Assembly: GCA_030867875.1 (NCBI GenBank)
Contig: JAOWCC010001634.1
Span: forward strand, 32,197,867 to 32,261,866
From: Actinernus sp. WN-2022
Lineage: Eukaryota > Cnidaria > Anthozoa > Actiniaria > Actinernidae
Direction: 5' to 3'
DNA length: 64,000 nucleotides
This document shows, one piece after another, positions 34,301-46,300 of this stretch. The notes under the pieces are model-generated. The model saw only the letters and a list, made by a program, of their open reading frames with translations. It made no database searches and had not been told where the DNA came from. Numbering within the stretch: position 1 is the stretch's first letter; each line of letters begins with the position of its first letter. The position numbers and the translations under genes were made by a program.

Positions 34301-37300
34301 ATCATATAATAGAATAAATAATTAAATAGTTAATTTAAATAATATATAGAACATAAAAAAAAACATTAAAAAAATTGACAGACTCGTAATCAATAAAAAT
34401 AGAAAAAAGATACGTCTTGAGCCCTCTAAAAATCGTCTAAAGAGCTACATTTACGAATAGTAAAAGGAATATTGTTCCATAATCTTGGGGCATAAACACA
34501 AAACGATCTGTCCCCATAAGTATTTGAGTATATTTTCTTTGTGGAAATGTATGTGTGATTTGTCGCACATACCTATAGTTTATTTTGTGTTTATTTTAGT
34601 TTATTTTTGTCCAAACTTGCTTATTTTTGTCCAACCTAGCTAGTTTATTTTGTGTTCAACCTAGTTTATTTTTGTTCAAACTAGATAATTTTTAGGCTAT
34701 TTTAAATGTAGGTAGCATTATATTTATCTTTTGTTAAGTGACTTAGCCGTAAAAACCCAAAATTTGTGACTTAATTAGTGAACACCCGTTGTTGACGGTT
34801 GTTTTTAAATGTAGGATTAGGGTTTGGATTAGTTTTTATTTTTTTAACCTGCAACATATATTTAGACTTTTTAATTTCATTCCCCCTGATAATTGCTCAC
34901 CAGTTCCTTAGAGCATCTACAGAAAGACATTGGCAGGGCAAAGCAAGATGATAATATGGTCAGGACTTTTTCCATTTTTTTTGGAGTGATTTTCATTCCG
35001 CATTTTATTAAATAGGAGTCGTATTGGAGTCGTAAGCTGGTACACTCCTTGATTCATCTTGATTACGAACGACATTGAGAAGAAAAAGTCAAAATAAGTA
35101 GTATATATATTTATAATTACTTACCTCAAACAATTGCAAGCAGCTAGATAACACTTTTATGATGACCTACCGAAGGATTACGATTGCTCAAGACATGCTT
35201 CCACTACGCTGACGACACGACGTTATATATAGTGCTCCTAAGGATCTTAGTGCCTGCGCACACAAGATGATCATAACTATGTTGCTCTCGAAAAGTGGGC
35301 AACAGAATCTAACCTACTATTTTAATTTAAAAATGGGAAGAATACTAAGTAAAGTAAGCAACTTTATTTAACGTCGGTAAATCGTGAAAGTCTGGTAAGA
35401 CTAAGCAGATGCTAGTAACGACACAACAGATGTCGAGGATACATGCATGTACGCGTCTCAGTGAGCTCATTTACCATCTCTTACTGTAAAAGGTCAGACT
35501 TTGGAAAACTAAAAGAGTCAAGACATTCAAGCTCTTGGGCAATTGGCTTAATGAAAATCTTACATGGTGAGACCACGTAAATCACGTAGACTCGTCGTGT
35601 TACGGAGTCCTGCCAATTAAGCAGATGCTGCGTAGCACACAAAGAATATAATCAACTAGCAGAAAGCAATGTCCTTTCCAAATTAAATTTTAATGACACT
35701 GTATGCTACCCGCTGCCCTCATATCTATAGGCTCTCCACTATAGGAAGGGCTCGAGTTCACCTACTTAGAAGTGCCGATCAAGCGATCTGCAATAGCGTC
35801 TTGGCCGGACTACTTCTCCTTAAAGAAACATGAACCGAAGAGGCAGCTTAGCCTGCGACGCAGGCTAAGGCAGCTGCGATCTTACTATAGTGTAGCTCCA
35901 CAATTAAGTGTAACCCTAATAAAGGGAACGTTTCAAGAGAGTATATATTGCTCTACGGCAAAGTTATTTAATGAACTCCCTGCTAACATAAGATCATGTG
36001 TTGAACACAACCCATACAATCGTCAGGTTAAACACATTTTAATCAACGGAGCAAAACTTCCGATTGAATAACTCATTAGTATTTTTCCTCTCTCTTTTAT
36101 ACATTAGTCGTACATATAGTTGTATATATAGTTCACCATATTGTATATGGGTTTCCTTATTATTTCCTTTCTTTTTTACAGTAATATCAATTAAGTTATA
36201 GCTAATACTAATAATACTCATTAGTATTTCCCCTTGCCTTTTATACATTAGTACGTTGTACATAGTCGTATATAGTTCACCATAGTTTCAATAGTGCCTC
36301 TTTTATTTTTTTCTTATAGTAATATAAAGTTATAGCAGTTGTAGTAAGATTTTTTTTTTATATTGATCTCACAGGTGTAACCATTATTATCTTATATAAT
36401 AATACGCTAAGTGTGTGTGTGTGTGTCAGTCAGTGTGTGTGTAACGCTCTTTCCCAGGGTCCCTCGATCGATTTCCTAATATGGAGGACACGCGCGCGCT
36501 CGCGTCCGAAAATGGCGCCAAAAAGTGACGGCCACAGGTATTCCAACGAAGACGACGAATCATGCGAAAAGTTGCTTTCTGTCTTGGTCTTGGTTGCATT
36601 TGAGGAAAGAATGTTAAAAAGAAATGAGTTTTCTCAAGTTCTACACTTACTTGGGCGAGCGAGCCATCGAGCTTACGGGAATCTGTTTTAGGGAAAACCT
36701 GGACGAGCAAGCCATCGAGTTTACGCGAATGTTTTAGTTAGAGTTTAGGGAAAACCTATCGCCAAGCGAAGCGGCCGAAGTCAAACGACCGAACGAGGTA
36801 AGACCAGGTATTCAAACACAGTTAGAAATGTTGTCCGTGGAAAAGGCTGTTATTTTTTTTATCTTACAACTCTATGATGTGTCTAATAGTAAGATATTTT
36901 GTCCATGTCTGTTTTCTGTATCCAGTTTCCTGTGTTCTTAGATATAAAACCAACTGTTTCGGCGGCCAGATTTGTTTTCGTCACACGAATTCATGTCTCC
37001 AGCTGCCTCAATCTCGTACCCAGACCCCATTTGTTTCTTACTGCGCATGCTCGACGAAAAAATAGGGCTCTGGAAGAATCCGATTTTTGTGTATTCTGAT
37101 TGGCTGTTCTGAACAATGCAATTTCACCGGAAGTCAAACATAAAGTAATTTATTTGGACAAATGCATTGAAAATTGGGGGTATCTAAACGCTAAAAACCG
37201 TTGGATTTTACCTAAATGGTTGTCGATCTCTTCAGGGATGCTTAGATATTTGCTTGCATCCTATCGGGAGTTCAAATCACTTCAGCGGCCAATTCAAATC

Positions 37301-40300
37301 GCATACAGTACATGAATTCGAAAATCGAACCCAACCGGCAGTAACAGTTGATATAGCCGAGGGATTTACCGTAACAGATAGGTAATACTACGCATTCCCA
37401 TATTAACAACATGTTCGTAAGTGCTCTATAGGCAGAAATCTCTTAAACTTGTGAACTGGCACTGATCGCTTAAATATAAGCGTTTGTACTGATCAGTGAG
37501 AATGCAACGAACTCCAGCCTTCAAGGAGCTAAATACGAGAGAATCGCAAGTAAAAATGCCTTGACTTGCTTCTATGGTGTATTCAGTTGCTGTTTCTGTG
37601 GTCATCGGGCTCAGGTAAGGCAATTTCAGCGATCAGTTTTCGATCCCCATGAATCCTCTTCACGTGTGTACTGGAATCTGTGATGTCTGATGAATCCACC
37701 GATACCGAGACACGAGCCTAATGCATGAAAATAAAGCCTTAAACTCCAATCTAAAAACGGCAGAAGATGAAAGAGACTCCCTAAGGCTTGCCCTGACACT
37801 AGCAAGCAAAATATCACTATCAAAATACCGGGCAAACTTCCAAATCTAAACCAAAACATAGGTCTGAGGAGCGAGAATCGAACCCGAAGAAACGACTTCT
37901 CAGGTGACGTAATGATAAGCATGCGCAAAGTTGCCGGAAGTCCGTGATTCGCGGACTTCCGGAATCGGATTCTTCCAGAGCCCTATTTTTTCGTCGAGCA
38001 TGCGCAGTAAGAAACAAATGGGATCTGGGTACGAGATTGCAGCTGCATGTGACCGTCAGTTTTGGCACTTTTTGACAATAATTGTGCTCATCGGTTTCAG
38101 AAATTAACTGAGATCCGTAAGATATTATTCCCTTTAAAAAAAATCAAAATACAACCTTGAAAATATTAGCCTGGGAAACTAGCCGACTCTTATCGCTCCC
38201 CACTCGCGAAAGAGACGTCTGGGAAGTGAGGCAGAAAATGCCATACTGATGACGTAGCAGATAGCCGTTTCACGATGCATAAATTAGTTGCAATTCTCAG
38301 AAGCCGAATGCGAACAACAGAGTTCTTTTCAAGGAATATAACTACCGAGGCTGCTCGTTTGCTTGGCAGTGGATTACCGTCATGAACAACCATGAAATTC
38401 AAGCCTATATACTTAGCGTGTGTTGGTAGCTCGCTTGCTTCGTTCTTTCAGCGGCTCGGCCCGGTCAAGAGAATTTGTCCTACGACTGTCAAAACATAAT
38501 AGTTGTTTATAATTTCAAAACCTACACACAGCACAGCAGGCCACTTTTCAAGCCAGCTCTTTTGTCAGGTCAGTAGCTGAAGAGGTTAGCTACAGAATGC
38601 AGCGGTTATTTTCAGGTATACTACCAAGGCTGCCAGTTTGCTTGGGTAATCACAGGCCGCCCAAGTTCTGACTGTGTAACAAGGTTTGTATGGGAGTTCT
38701 TCCGATAACTCAGAATAATAACATAAATCTCCTGTAATACGGGTAGGTACAAAACACTGACCCCCGGTCCATGGACCCCATCGTGGACCCGGTCCATGGA
38801 CCCCGTGTGGACCCGGTCCATGGACCCCGTGTGGACCCGGTCCATGGACCACCTGTCCATGGACCCCCTATAACATTTTCTCAAATTCTAAAAAAAACAT
38901 AAATTTTGCGAAATGTTTCCGCTTCGGCCAGGAAATAAGGTCATGCTGAGAAATAAGTCTGATGAGGAGGTGTTAAAAGCCTCCTTCAACATCGGATATT
39001 GCGCTGAATCAATCAATCAGTGTTTATATTCACGAAATTACTTTTTTCACAGTATCATCATACATGTAACTGATACGGCTAAAGATCAGAAACCCTTACG
39101 GGCTTTTACAAAGTACTGTAGCTACATTCAATAATATAATATACAAGCTTATACAGGCAATCAGGTCATGGCAGATCAAGACTACATACATGTAGTATTA
39201 AATAAATATCCAATATATAAAAATATATACAAGATGAGAATATATGAAACATCGACCGACATCGCACATTTCATTTCAGTGGCGTAAAATTAGACTTGTA
39301 AATAAAATCATTTCACAATTATAGTCCCAAAACTCAACGACGAATAAACAGGAGTTTACTGACCCGATCGAAACTCGACATGTCACTTTGCTTATGGCAG
39401 CTCAATGGAAGAATAACACTTTTCGAACGTCCTGCCTCGATAAGGACTTCTGAAGCTTAGTTTTCCTCTATAATTTATCGTGAAAATGTCTAAAACGCAA
39501 TGTATCGCAGTGCAAAATTGCAACTGATGCCCAAAATTTCATAGTCGAGCGTTGCGTGACAGAGCGACGGCAGTAATTATTCACTATATCATTTTCGTCT
39601 AGTAAGTGAAGTATGCAAAGAAGCACCGCTCCGTTGTCAATCAAAATAACATGTTCTCACGATCCTTATCGCACTTCGTCATCAGACTTATTTGTGAGCA
39701 TGACCTTAGTTGTTGTTCGAAACATTTTCACCGAAGCGAAAATCGTAAGGAAAGGATAACGTACATTCGCAAAACTATGTTTTTTTTTTTAGAATTTGAG
39801 AAAATTTTATAGGGGGTCCATGGACCGGGTCCATGAGGGGGTCCATGGACCGGGTCCATGAGGGGGTCCATGGCCCGGGTCCATGAGGGGGTCCATGGAC
39901 CGGGGGTCAGTGTTTTGTACTTACCCCTGTAATACAAGGTAAGTAAAGGAAGAAGACTTACTTGAAGTTGTTTTGTCGTCCTATGTGTATTTCAGGTCGC
40001 TAGAACGGTGACCTGAAATACACATAGGACGACAAAACAACTTCAAGTAAGTCTTCTTCCTTTATTTACCTTGTATTACAGGAGATTTATGTTATTATTC
40101 TGAGTTATCGGAAGAACTCCCATACAAACCTTGTTACACAGTCAGAACTTGGGCGGCCTGTGGGGTAATTGATTCATATCACACTTGTTTCGTGATTCAT
40201 AGCACACTTACATGTAATTATGTTTATTCATAGCCCAGATTCACTGTCTGAACGATTTATCCGCCGCAACAACAACTCATCCAGTGTTTTGTGATAGCTC

Positions 40301-43300
40301 AGTGTATGTAGGTTTACTGATATGAAATTATAAACAACTATGACAGTAGTCAGTACCTTTCTTGTAAATGTTTTGACAGTACGACATTTCGCTTTACTAA
40401 CCGCTGAAATAACTCGGTCTGCAAAGGAGCCAACAACAGCACCGGCACACGCTAAATAGGCTTGAATTTCATGAGTTGTTCGTGACGGTGATCAACTGCC
40501 AAGCAAACGAGCAGCCACGGTAGTTATATTCCTTGAAAAGAACTCTGTTGGTATTGCAACTAATTTGTGCATCGTGAAACGGCTATCTGCTACGTCATCA
40601 GTATGGCATTTTCTGCCTCACTTCCCAGACGTCTCTTTCGCGAGAGGGGAGCGTCTGCCGATAGATCGATTTCATGTGACGTCATCAAATTGCTAACTTC
40701 GAAACTATGAACTCTACCAAGTTCTGCTTTTGATACAGTTTAGAGCTTACCTAAGCGAGTCTTCACACCAAATTTCATCGGTTTCTTTCACTTTGTTCCG
40801 GAGATATCGATGAAGCGATTTGAGTCACGCAACACCCAGTCACGTATTTTGAGGAGTCAAATTAGTGCAACTTTCAGCTAAAATCTTTCTAAATACAAAC
40901 CAACATGTTGAATAAGTGAATATCTATGCAAATAGATATATTTTAGGTCAGAATTCTTGGTAATTATGGACTTTAATGAAACTTGGTAATCTGGCCGCCA
41001 TCTTGGTGTACCTTAGAGGTACACCAAGATGGCGGCGCCATACATTTTACTGTAAACATGGCGCACATTTGATCGCTTATATTTTGGGCGGGAAATATCC
41101 TAGATTGATAAAACTTGTCAAAAATACGTATTTTTTAGTTCTCTTTCAGAAAAACGCACCTTGATTCTATTAGAATCAGCAATAAAGGTTTTTAGAATTC
41201 ACGTGACCTAAGTGAAATCGATCTATTCCCAGGCTATGAAAATATCAACACGCTAAAAACATTGTGCCAGGAGTCAGTCAGCCGGCTAGACTATGTTACT
41301 ATAATTTATCATATCTGTTGATTTCCCGTGAGTTCCCACGGGTCCCTGCTAGTTATTATTATTATAACAACTGGATATAGATTGTTGTCGTAGGAGAAAA
41401 AGTATCCTCTTTATTTCTCAAGTCAAGTTACAACTTACGAGTCAACTTATTACGAAGAAAAACTTACGTTTCCCAGCTTTAAAGGAGAAATAGCACTGAA
41501 TTCATAGTCTAATCTACGGAAGCCTAGAAGGGACATTCAGTTCGAGAACAACAAAAAATGAAAATTGTTCTTGTTGGGAAATTGTTTTTTGTTTTATAAT
41601 ACCGCTGCCGCATTTAATAATTTTTTTAAAAAAACAATATAAACAAATTATTTTATTTTGCCAGGAGCCCATTACCAGGAGCGTGCATCTCCCAGATAGG
41701 TCTGTCCAACAGCAGAATAGATGATGTAGCTATTTTTAGCTCTGTGTTTCCCGCGAGAAAAAACAAAGGCTGTCACTTTTAACCAATCAGGAGGCACTTA
41801 AAAATTGTAATTAACACGGTTCAAACTGCTATAAAATACTAAAGCCAAGAGAACAAAAGACAACGTAATCGCATACCAGAACTTCGCGACTATAAATAGC
41901 CACATCGTCTACTCTGCTGTGGGCGCTACCCATCACATAGGTACGCTCCTGGTAATGGGATCCTGATTTTGAAAAAAAAATCGCATATTTTTGAAAAATA
42001 TAAAAAAATATATAAAAAAATGATTTAAAAAAAAATTGAAAAAAGAAATTTATTTTAAAATATTTTTTTATATTTATTTTGAAAAAAAGTTGAGGAGCCA
42101 CGTGGTAGGCTGTTGCTTGATCCCGGAGATCAAAAGATGGCGGCGAGGGCATCGACTCCAGCTCCATCGAGCGACATTCAAGGATCTTGGATATTTACTT
42201 CCATTCTAGTATATAGTCATACTAATTTTTTTCCAAAAAAACAATTTTCAAATATATTTTTTCTCGAACTGAATGTCCCTTCTAGGCTTCCGTACTAATC
42301 TCCCTCCAAAACCTTTGAATTTGCCATCTTCGTATGTGGTGCTACTTCGATGAATGCTGAGCGAAAATGAAAAGATCACGTGACCTTTCCATGTAATAAT
42401 ATAGTCTGACGCGGTGCATGCTGGGAAGCTGTGAATATCCTCCTTTCGGCACGACCTAACCCAGTCTAATCTTTTAAATTATATATATGACCACTTAATT
42501 TGTTTTAATAATGGCAAAACAAGAAGCAAAATATCGAGCAGGGTCCGACGGCTTTTCCCGCCTGCCCGCTCACGTCAACCACGTACGGCCTCCATCTAGC
42601 GACTTTATTTGTAAATGGTTTTGAAAGGAAAGCGCGCGTAAGCCCGTAAGGGTCATATGACAATTGGAGATAATTCATCGAATCCATGTAACGATATCAT
42701 TTTGGTAAACGTTGAAAAGTACTGCTTGCTCTCCAAGGTGCCTTATGGTACCATGATATTTGAATCACTCCAACTTCTGTGAAGTGATTTTTGAAATCAG
42801 AGGTAGGAGTGAAAACCAAATATTTTTAATAGCTAATTACCGCTTACTTTAATTCGTTTGCCATCCTAGAAAATTATACTGTTCAACCGTATTGCTACTC
42901 AGTGACAGCAAGCACAATCCCAATAAGCTCTCTGGAAGGTAAAGATCCAATCCTCAATAATTCTTACTCATTGAGATCTTCCGGTAACAAACTGCTGTAC
43001 TGCAATAAAGCGGCGGCCGGAAGAGGCTTCCGAGCTTTTATGCTACACAGTGATGGCAAGTGCTACAGTGATAAAACCGCTCGGGAAACGTATACGACTC
43101 TATCGCCTGTTCATTGCACTATGAATTGCCGTTCTACAAGCAATGGAATCTTTCCATGTATCAATTGCCAATGTGGCACTGGTTATGGATCAACAAACTA
43201 CATCAATGTATACCTCATGGATAACTGTAAGTGATTGTTTTAATGTTTTAATTCTAACGTACCCGGTGGGCATAGGTATGTGCGCGGCCATGAGGTACAG

Positions 43301-46300
43301 GACTGGACCCGGTGTTACGAGAAAATAATTTCCAAGTTATTGTGAAAACGAACTGGGATTTTCTCTCTGTTAGATTATTATGATCGTCTATAATCCGGAA
43401 ATCGAAATGTGGCTCAAACCCAGACCTGGTTCCGCCGCACATATATCTATGACGTCATAAGCAAGAGAGCAGCCCGGGCTAACGTGTAACGTTTTCTAAT
43501 GCAGTGATACTTTCAAAATAAAAACCGCAAGGCAGAATAAAGCATTTCTAATTTACATATGCAGCTATTTCAAAACAAGTTGTCTCATACTTGTCGTGTG
43601 TTGGATGTTAAATTGTGCATATTACATTGCCGGTTACGTGTCTGTTTAGTCAAGTCCCGTGCATGTGTGTTATAAGTATTCAGTTCAATAACAATATAAA
43701 CGATTCACTATTTCTGAACTCGATCCTTTTGGTACTGATTTGCTGCCTCCCCCCCCGTCCCCCCGTAATCTCACTAGGGATTTCGGTATCCCCGATCGCC
43801 CCTTTTAGGGATTTCGTCCCCCTGAAATGATTTTCTGAAGGAACATGAACTGAAAAAATAATAAAAAATTGGAAGTCTTAAGAACTCAAGAGATTTGAGA
43901 TTTGCGAGATGACACCCTTCCCCTGCAGCCGTAAACCAGCATCAGATACGGGGAGGAAGAACAACATCATCGCTGTAGAGATATTTTGCCTGACATGGTG
44001 GCGTTCTGTCTATGTGGTAACTGGTACAATGCGTCAAGTACCATTCGAGTGCGAGATAACTACAATCACTGTGTACGAAAATGTTGTGAGCTTAAGACAT
44101 CATCGAATGAGTTCAGTTTCTACGGTATCGCACAGTTTCAAAAGTTATAATGTTCCAACATTATCAAAAGCTGACATTGTTTCCGATAATTCTGAGTCAA
44201 AAATCCCGTAAAGAACATTGAATGTGAATGTTAAGGAGAGGGGGCCGAAATCCCTAAGATAGTAGTGGGAGGGCGAAATCCCTGAGGGTGGCGAGAATCC
44301 TAGGAGAGGGGGATAGGAGGTGATCCCTGCGACACCGGTATTTGTATACACAATATAACGTGCACGAGATATGCCTCTTTTGTGTATAGTTGTATACGTG
44401 CATTTTGTGTTTGTATTTTGCCTTTGCATTAACCACATGTCCGCGGTGTCCGTTTAGGTTTACGTGTAAATTAAAGTGTACCAGTTCTAGCCGGTTAGCT
44501 CAGTGGTAGAGTACGCGGGTACGAGTACGTCCTTGAACAGGGGCGTAAAGCCATTGGCCTAATGTCTCCTTCGGAACTTTGTTATGCAATCCGTTTCGAG
44601 TGGTATACCGTATAAACCAACTAGTGGACTATATTACAAATCCTGCATTCTGATTAACTACCCTACTATAGGTATATTTGTGATAGCCCATCGGGTAGAG
44701 GAAGACCGCACGCATTTTCACGAAATATATATTTTTTAACTTCGATTTGTTTCTTTCTGTTATGTTCTACTGTCCGACTAGTTAGTTTGTACTAAAAAAT
44801 AGACCTCTCGCCCTCATGGGCTACGAGCTAGTTAAATGTTGACTCGTATCCCATTTTGACCGCGCGCCACAGGTAGCCCAATCCGAAAACAAATTTGCAA
44901 TAAAACGCCCATAAGAGCAGCTAGCAGGCTTCCTATTATTGCTTTTCAGTTCGTCGAATAGATTTGTGGATTCTTATCAACAATACGTTTGCTAACGATT
45001 CAGCGGAGATGTTTAACGTTTCCTCTCCCACAGTGCTTAACATCATTGGTTCACTAAAACGTGGGGTAAGTTGCAAAAGTAGTAAAGATATGGAAAACCG
45101 TGTGACGTCATAAGAACCATTTGCAATATATAGGTGAAACTAAGCGACGCCTCAAAGACAGATTTAATGAACACAGACGGACAGTAGACAAGCCTAACAT
45201 TAAATCTAAACCTACACTGTATCTGAACATTTTCTTTCTAAACTGACCTAACCACTCTTACACCGACATGCAACTTATCCCTCAAGAAATAATATACTCC
45301 TCAAGAGACTCGATACGTAAAGCCAGAGAAGCGCACCTTATAGATAAAGCTAAAACTCTAGAACCATATGGTATGAATATACGTGATGAAGCATAGTGCT
45401 TATCTCTTATACTATTTTTGCTACTTCAAGTTTTGGTCTACGTCACTTCCCGTTTCCGCAATTTCTATTGCGAAATTTACCACATTTATAGTTCTTCTTA
45501 CCTTAGAGCTCTTCACTTGTAACATATAGTACCTGAAGAAGGCTGGTTTGGCCAGCCGAAATATTGTAATATTCAATATAAAATCCTACGTTGTGTCAGC
45601 TTTGCCGTAGTCCTTGGACTTCGTATTCATTTTCATTTTGGCTGATTAGATCTGACTTAGATCCAACGTACAACCAGCAGGATTTTCGTCCACGGTTCTT
45701 TGCCGTTTCTCAAGTTTATCTTCATAAGATCCAAGATGGCGGCACCCGGGAAATTCAAATGAGTTTTAATGGACAAGAAAAGTGGACCATAAATGACATC
45801 TAGTGTCCAATTTACAGGAAAAAACCAGCATTAAATTTAGGCCGCATCCACAGCAAACATTTGAGAGCAAGCATTGTTTTTCGGTGGAGGTTCCCTTTAA
45901 TGCTTCTTCTGCTTTTTCTGTATACAGCTGGAGTTCAGAGTCAACCAAAGCAGATTATGTGGCCTCAGTGATAAACCCAAGATATTCTTCATGAGGTAGG
46001 ACTGAAAAGTTTAGGTAACACAAAATCAATTGTAAAAGAAAACGAATAATTTTAATAAAAGAAGGCGCTTGTAAAAAGGAAGCTGCTCTTGTACTCATTC
46101 TATATATTATTCTTTAAAAAGTAAAACGATAAAAAAATGTTGTTCATTTATGTAGCGTACATGCTATATGTGTATAACAAAATACGCTTCACAAGGGGAA
46201 CTTGTTGTTAGACAATGTATGTTATTTTGTTCGTAGCGAGTTTAAACTCTATCATTATCGGACTAGCGCTATCAATATTAATAGGGATAAAGTTACCCTT

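Larger units (their letters stand above)
38651..40162. mobile_element. Foldback element, CACAGGCCGCCCAAG family (copy 2), 7-bp TSD
   Basis: 1512 bp, starting CACAGGCCGCCCAAGTTCTG and ending with the complement. It is flanked by GGGTAAT at 38644-38650 and 40163-40169 (perfect 7-bp duplication). Outer arms 38651-38745 and 40068-40162 match over about 95 bp. Just inside each lies an array of GGTCCATGGACC units in mirrored order (38760-38873, 39815-39906), followed on the right by a separate perfect hairpin (39930-40079). The centre (38885-39800) has no recognisable ORF. Confidence 0.9.
38194..40653. mobile_element. Outer 2.46-kb palindrome, about 210-bp arms
   Basis: Arms 38194-38420 and 40448-40653 are inverted copies sharing CGCGAAAGAGACGTCTGGGA, AATGCCATACTGATGACGTA and TTTGCTTGGCAGT. 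The region between the arms is not paired overall and hosts the 38651-40162 insertion. Outer boundaries are uncertain: TAGCCTGGGAA at 38168 and TTCCCAGGCTA at 41228 may be the ends of a still larger unit. Confidence 0.7.
31323..42869 (+). other. Gene B intron 1 (11.5 kb)
   Basis: Bounded by GTAATT and CCATCCTAG. It contains repeat arrays, LINE fragments and the nested foldback region listed separately. The pieces 31323-32138, 32370-33060, 33561-34230, 34531-35159 and 36371-37008 hold no recognisable gene, apart from an imperfect direct repeat at about 36652-36762 (GAGCAAGCCATCGAG / TTTAGGGAAAACCT) and a TG microsatellite at 36411-36442. Confidence 0.65.

Noticed and set aside
43909..44211. 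100-codon ORF in gene B intron region
   Set aside because: It is in a different frame from the WSC-like CLCGNWY reading and lacks domain features.
44491..44525. Functional tRNA gene
   Set aside because: Only the A-box half is present; no B-box or acceptor pairing follows.
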